DNA of 64,000 nucleotides from Glebionis coronaria (lineage: Eukaryota; Streptophyta; Magnoliopsida; Asterales; Asteraceae). The number at the start of each line of letters is the position of its first letter. The first letter of the stretch is position 1. The notes below the pieces were generated by a model. That model ran no database searches, was not told the DNA's origin, and worked only from the letters and a program-made list of their open reading frames with translations. Shown one piece after another: positions 61,106 through 64,000 of the stretch. Both the position numbers and the translations under genes were made by a program. The stretch is taken from NCBI GenBank assembly GCA_025667525.1, contig CM046875.1, positions 292,063,147 to 292,127,146 on the forward strand, given 5' to 3'.

Positions 61106-61905
61106 ATCAGTTAATTTCTGCTTATATTCCTCTACTGGAGTAAGAAATTTTGGTGGAGAAATGAATTCCTTTTCTTGGAGTTCTGGTATACCAGTCTAAG
61201 ACAAATCCTTTCTAAGGACACCATAGAAGTTCCCAGCAGGTGGTGGAACATCGGCATACTCTTTCATCCAAATCCCAGTCATATCCCTAGAGTCTGTTTG
61301 TTCACTAACACATTTTTCTAGGGTTTGAGAAGCTTTATCAAATCTTTGAATTTTAAGCCATACATTATCTTTGTATTTAATGGCCTCATTTAACTTAGCT
61401 TGTATGACACCTTTGGGTCTCTCCAAAATATCCCTAAGGTCAACACTAACTTTAAGGTCATGAGACAAAACGTTAATTTGATCTTTTAGGTCAAGCTCCA
61501 TTTTCTTATATTCAGCCACAGTCTTTACAGTTTGAACAAGTGCAAGTTGATAATTAGATAACCTCCATTTTTCATCAAAAACATCGGATTTTAACCTTAA
61601 AATTTCCTTATTAAGTTTTTTAGTATTTAAACGACAACCTTTACTACAGAAAGCATCATCATATACCTCATTATCTGATGAAGATGAAGAATGTGCCATG
61701 AGAGCATAGTGAACATGCTCATCTTCCTCCTTCTCTACAATCAAGGCCTTGTTCTCTTCTACCTCCTTGGCCATAAAGCTCCAACCCCAGCCAACACCAT
61801 CAAGTTCTTGCATGGCAACCATAGCCTTTGTGTCTTCAACCTTAATTATTTGGCTTGAAGGTTTTCCAGCATCAGATCTTCTTGGAGATCTGCATTCTTG
61901 ATAGG
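61106..61905 (-). CDS. gag: Copia-C gag C-terminal part, cut by element H
   Basis: Begins at the junction with the end of a zinc knuckle (HTYQECRSPRRSD), then MVAMQELDGVGWGWSFMAKE, an acidic patch and Ser run (ALMAHSSSSSDNEVYDDAFC), a coiled coil (residues about 70-175) and ADVPPPAGNFYGVL. A TAG at 61196-61198 replaces Trp of LSWTG (DLS*TGIPEL). The capsid and the first half of the knuckle are beyond the insertion of H. Confidence 0.82.
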
Positions 61906-62347
61906 TGTGTAAACACCCATCCTTTTTACCACTTAACTACAATAATAACAGAGCCAAAACGTGTATTTTATGTCGTAAATGTCGGAATTATGCGTGGTTT
62001 GTATTTTTGTTGTGATTTAGGACGAAAATGTGAAAAGGGGAGAAAACACGGGCATTCACGGGCTTTTATCGAAGAAAAAGACAAAAGACGAAGTCAAGAA
62101 ATCAAGAGTGCAAAAAGAACAGAAGTCCAAGACCAATTCTGAAGATTTATCGAATAAAAAGTCAAAAGACGGAAGTTTACTAAAAGCCGAAGAACTCAAG
62201 TCTAATTTATTGAAAAATTTCAAGACGAGTTTATTAATCCCGAGACAAAGTCAAAAGTCGAAGAATTAAGAAGACAAGGACTTAATCATGCAATTAAAGA
62301 AAGAAGAAATAGGGGAGGAAGCTTCCTAAGCACCTCCCTAATCTTCC

Positions 62348-62355
62348 TATAAATA
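62348..62355 (+). promoter_or_regulatory. TATA box in element H LTR
   Basis: TATAAATA in TTCCTATAAATAGGCC, a strong plant core-promoter match about 440 bp into the LTR. Confidence 0.65.
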
Positions 62356-62812
62356 GGCCTTAGTTCATTTCATTTCATTTTGTTGGCTAAGTGTGACAAT
62401 TAGTCTTCCACCCTTTTAATTACTTGTTCTTTAAATTCATGTCAATTTAAATACATTATCTTGCACCTTAAATTCATTTAATTTCAAGTAAGTTTCCTTT
62501 TAATTATTGTTAATCTTTACTTTTATTGTTAATCTCTTATCTTCCTTTCTTGTTTAATCTTTGATCTTTATGCTTTATTGTTTATGTTCATGTTCTTAAG
62601 TTTTACTTAAATTGATTAAGTGGGTTTTGATTATTTTGATTATTATTGTTAGTGTTGTTGATTTGGATTGATAGGTTATTGTTATTAGATCATTTGTGAT
62701 TAGTCCTGTTTAATCTTTTGGTTGATTTGGATTAGTTATTGTATAGATTCGTGTTATTTTTGTCCCGTGTTCTTCGTGACTATTTTTCCCATGTTTATTC
62801 TGAATCAAGGGT

Positions 62813-63350
62813 TTCAAGCAGGTTGTTCCGAATCAAGGTGGTGTTGTGATTATTCCGAACCAAGCAAACATTCCACATAAGTGACATATTCCGGATCAGT
62901 TTGTTATTCCGGATCAACAATTATTCCGAGTAAAGGGTGCTCATTCGGAACATTCCGGATCAGGGAACTCATTCGGAACATTCCGGATCACTGCTACATT
63001 TCGAACCAACTTGCATTCCGGATCAAGGTCGTTTATTCGGAATATTAAACATTCCGAATCAGTGAACATTCCGAATAAAGGCAGATATTCCGAACCAAGT
63101 ATTATATTCCGGATCAAGAACTTCTTCCGAATCAATGGTTGTTCATTCGGAACATTCCACATTCCGGATCAAGTGGGTGTTCATTCGGAATAACTTGTAT
63201 TCCGGATCAAGGAGTGTATTCGGAATATTCCAGATGAAGGTTCTGTTTAGTTATTCCGGTAAGTGTTTTGTCTTGATTATTCCGAACGAAGAAGAATTAT
63301 TTCGGGTGAAGGTGACATTTCGAACGAGTAATTATTCCGAGTGAAGTATT
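62813..63350 (+). repeat. Array of ATTCCGGATCA/ATTCCGAATCA words in H LTR
   Basis: About 22 units of ATTCCG(G/A)(A/G)TCA and close variants, spaced irregularly about 15-35 bp apart, several preceded by CATTCGGAAC so that GGAACATTCC or GGAATATTCC palindromes arise. The array is downstream of the TATA box, so it is probably transcribed. Confidence 0.88.
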
Positions 63351-63759
63351 TTTAGTTTATTTTTAGTTTTAGTTTATTTTAAGTTTTAAGCTTTATTTTT
63401 CTCTCATTTTTCCTTAGTCGCACTTTAAGTTTACTTGCCTTAGATTTATTTTAAGCCTTGCCTTAGTTTAAGTTTTAGTTGCGTTTTAAGTTTGCCTTTA
63501 GGATAGTTTTAAGTTCGCGTTATTTACGTTAATTGCCTTTTACTTTTCGTCACGCTTTAAATTCTTGTCATTTATTTTAAATTAGATTTAGATTTATTTT
63601 TCTTGCCACTTACTTTAATAGTTTTTGCACCTTTAATTTTACTACAACGACACAACATTTGTTTCCACCAAAGACAGCTGAGTCGCACGTTAATCCAGTA
63701 ATCAATTTGATTAGACCACTTCAACGAACAATTTTCCTAACTAAAACCTAGTTATCAAA

Positions 63760-63774
63760 TGGTGCCGCTGCCGG
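63760..63774 (+). promoter_or_regulatory. Primer-binding site of element H
   Basis: TGGTGCCGCTGCCGG, two mismatches from the TGGCGCCGTTGCCGG site typical of Athila/Tat elements (tRNA-Asp type, from memory). Confidence 0.82.
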
Positions 63775-64000
63775 CTCTTTTCGTAAATATTAACGGTTTT
63801 ATGTGAGAGACGCGTTGCTTTTTGGGATCCGTTCATTCGTGAGCGTTATTTTCTTGCTTAAAAATTTCAAAAAAACCTAAAAAATTAAAAATTGTAAAAA
63901 ATCCATAAAAACTAAAATATTTCAAAAATCCAAAAAGATTTTATTTTCTTTATAGTGTATATATATTCTCTTTGTGTTTGGTATTGTTTTCTTTTGCTTT
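63775..64000 (+). other. Element H leader
   Basis: Untranslated AT-rich leader after the primer-binding site. No ORF of note before the window ends. Confidence 0.5.

Larger units (their letters stand above)
61906..63757 (+). repeat. 5' LTR of element H
   Basis: Start taken at TGTGTAAACACCC (61906; 61908 is an alternative), end at AGTTATCA (63757), two bases before the primer-binding site. TATA box at 62348-62355. The transcribed part carries a 540-bp array of ATTCCGGATCA-like words. The partner LTR is outside the window, so the ends are inferred from the copia-C junction and the primer-binding site. Confidence 0.75.
61906..64000 (+). mobile_element. Ty3/gypsy Athila/Tat-like element H, 5' end
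   Basis: An LTR with TATA box is followed by a primer-binding site of the Athila/Tat type (TGGTGCCGCTGCCGG against consensus TGGCGCCGTTGCCGG). The element begins inside the gag of copia-C and continues beyond the window. No coding region is visible yet. Confidence 0.8.

Noticed and set aside
62813..63350. CRISPR-like array
   Set aside because: Units are short, degenerate and irregularly spaced, with no conserved repeat-spacer structure; plant LTR context.
63760..63774. tRNA-like matches at the LTR edges (also 20874, 24403, 49451)
   Set aside because: Only the 12-15 bases complementary to tRNA 3' ends are present; no cloverleaf. They are primer-binding sites.

Overview
The window looks like gene-poor heterochromatin of a flowering plant, most likely an Asteraceae species. 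I judge this from the LTR-retrotransposon protein families, recalled from memory; no search was run. I found no cellular gene, structural RNA gene or CRISPR array. Almost every base can be assigned to Ty1/copia or Ty3/gypsy LTR retrotransposons nested inside one another. I name them A to H.

Layout. The outermost element is copia-C on the minus strand (43487-61905). Its RT is split by the long-LTR gypsy element D (46011-57685, target-site duplication CATTT). Its downstream accessory ORF is split by the Athila-like gypsy element F (plus strand, visible from 21412 to 43486). F carries gypsy element E between gag and protease (21765-32318, duplication CTATG), and its gag is interrupted by copia-B (minus, 12629-21411). 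The accessory ORF of B is cut by copia-G (plus, 10726-12628), and the accessory ORF of G is cut by copia-A (plus, 1-10725). The nesting is therefore C > F > B > G > A, five levels deep. At the right end, element H (Athila/Tat-like, plus) begins with its 5' LTR inside the gag of C (61906-63757), followed by its primer-binding site.

State of the genes. A, B, C and F keep recognisable gag, protease, integrase, RT and RNase H modules, broken by stops and frameshifts. Many stops are C-to-T type changes (TGG to TAG/TGA, CAG to TAG), as expected after cytosine methylation. D and E have near-identical LTR pairs and perfect duplications but almost unreadable interiors, even though each sits in an older and better preserved host. 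They probably moved as non-autonomous elements using proteins supplied by others. E nevertheless keeps one clean 170-codon ORF of unknown function behind a plausible leader intron.

Most interesting signal. Several elements carry a private short word repeated in dispersed fashion. In B it is AGCAGGGGAA; in C and G it is GTCAACGTT/GTCAGCGTT (minus-strand sense AACGCTGAC); in H, ATTCCGGATCA; in the F LTR, GCTTATT. In B and C the words occupy corresponding slots: the untranslated stretch before the accessory ORF, the integrase-RT linker and the gag-protease spacer. The same copia group encodes a downstream accessory protein of unknown function. This layout recalls the VANDAL/VANC anti-silencing pairs of Arabidopsis and deserves testing. 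A second structural oddity is a long inverted repeat of F-type LTR sequence (37730-39115 against 39452 onward) that could form double-stranded RNA.
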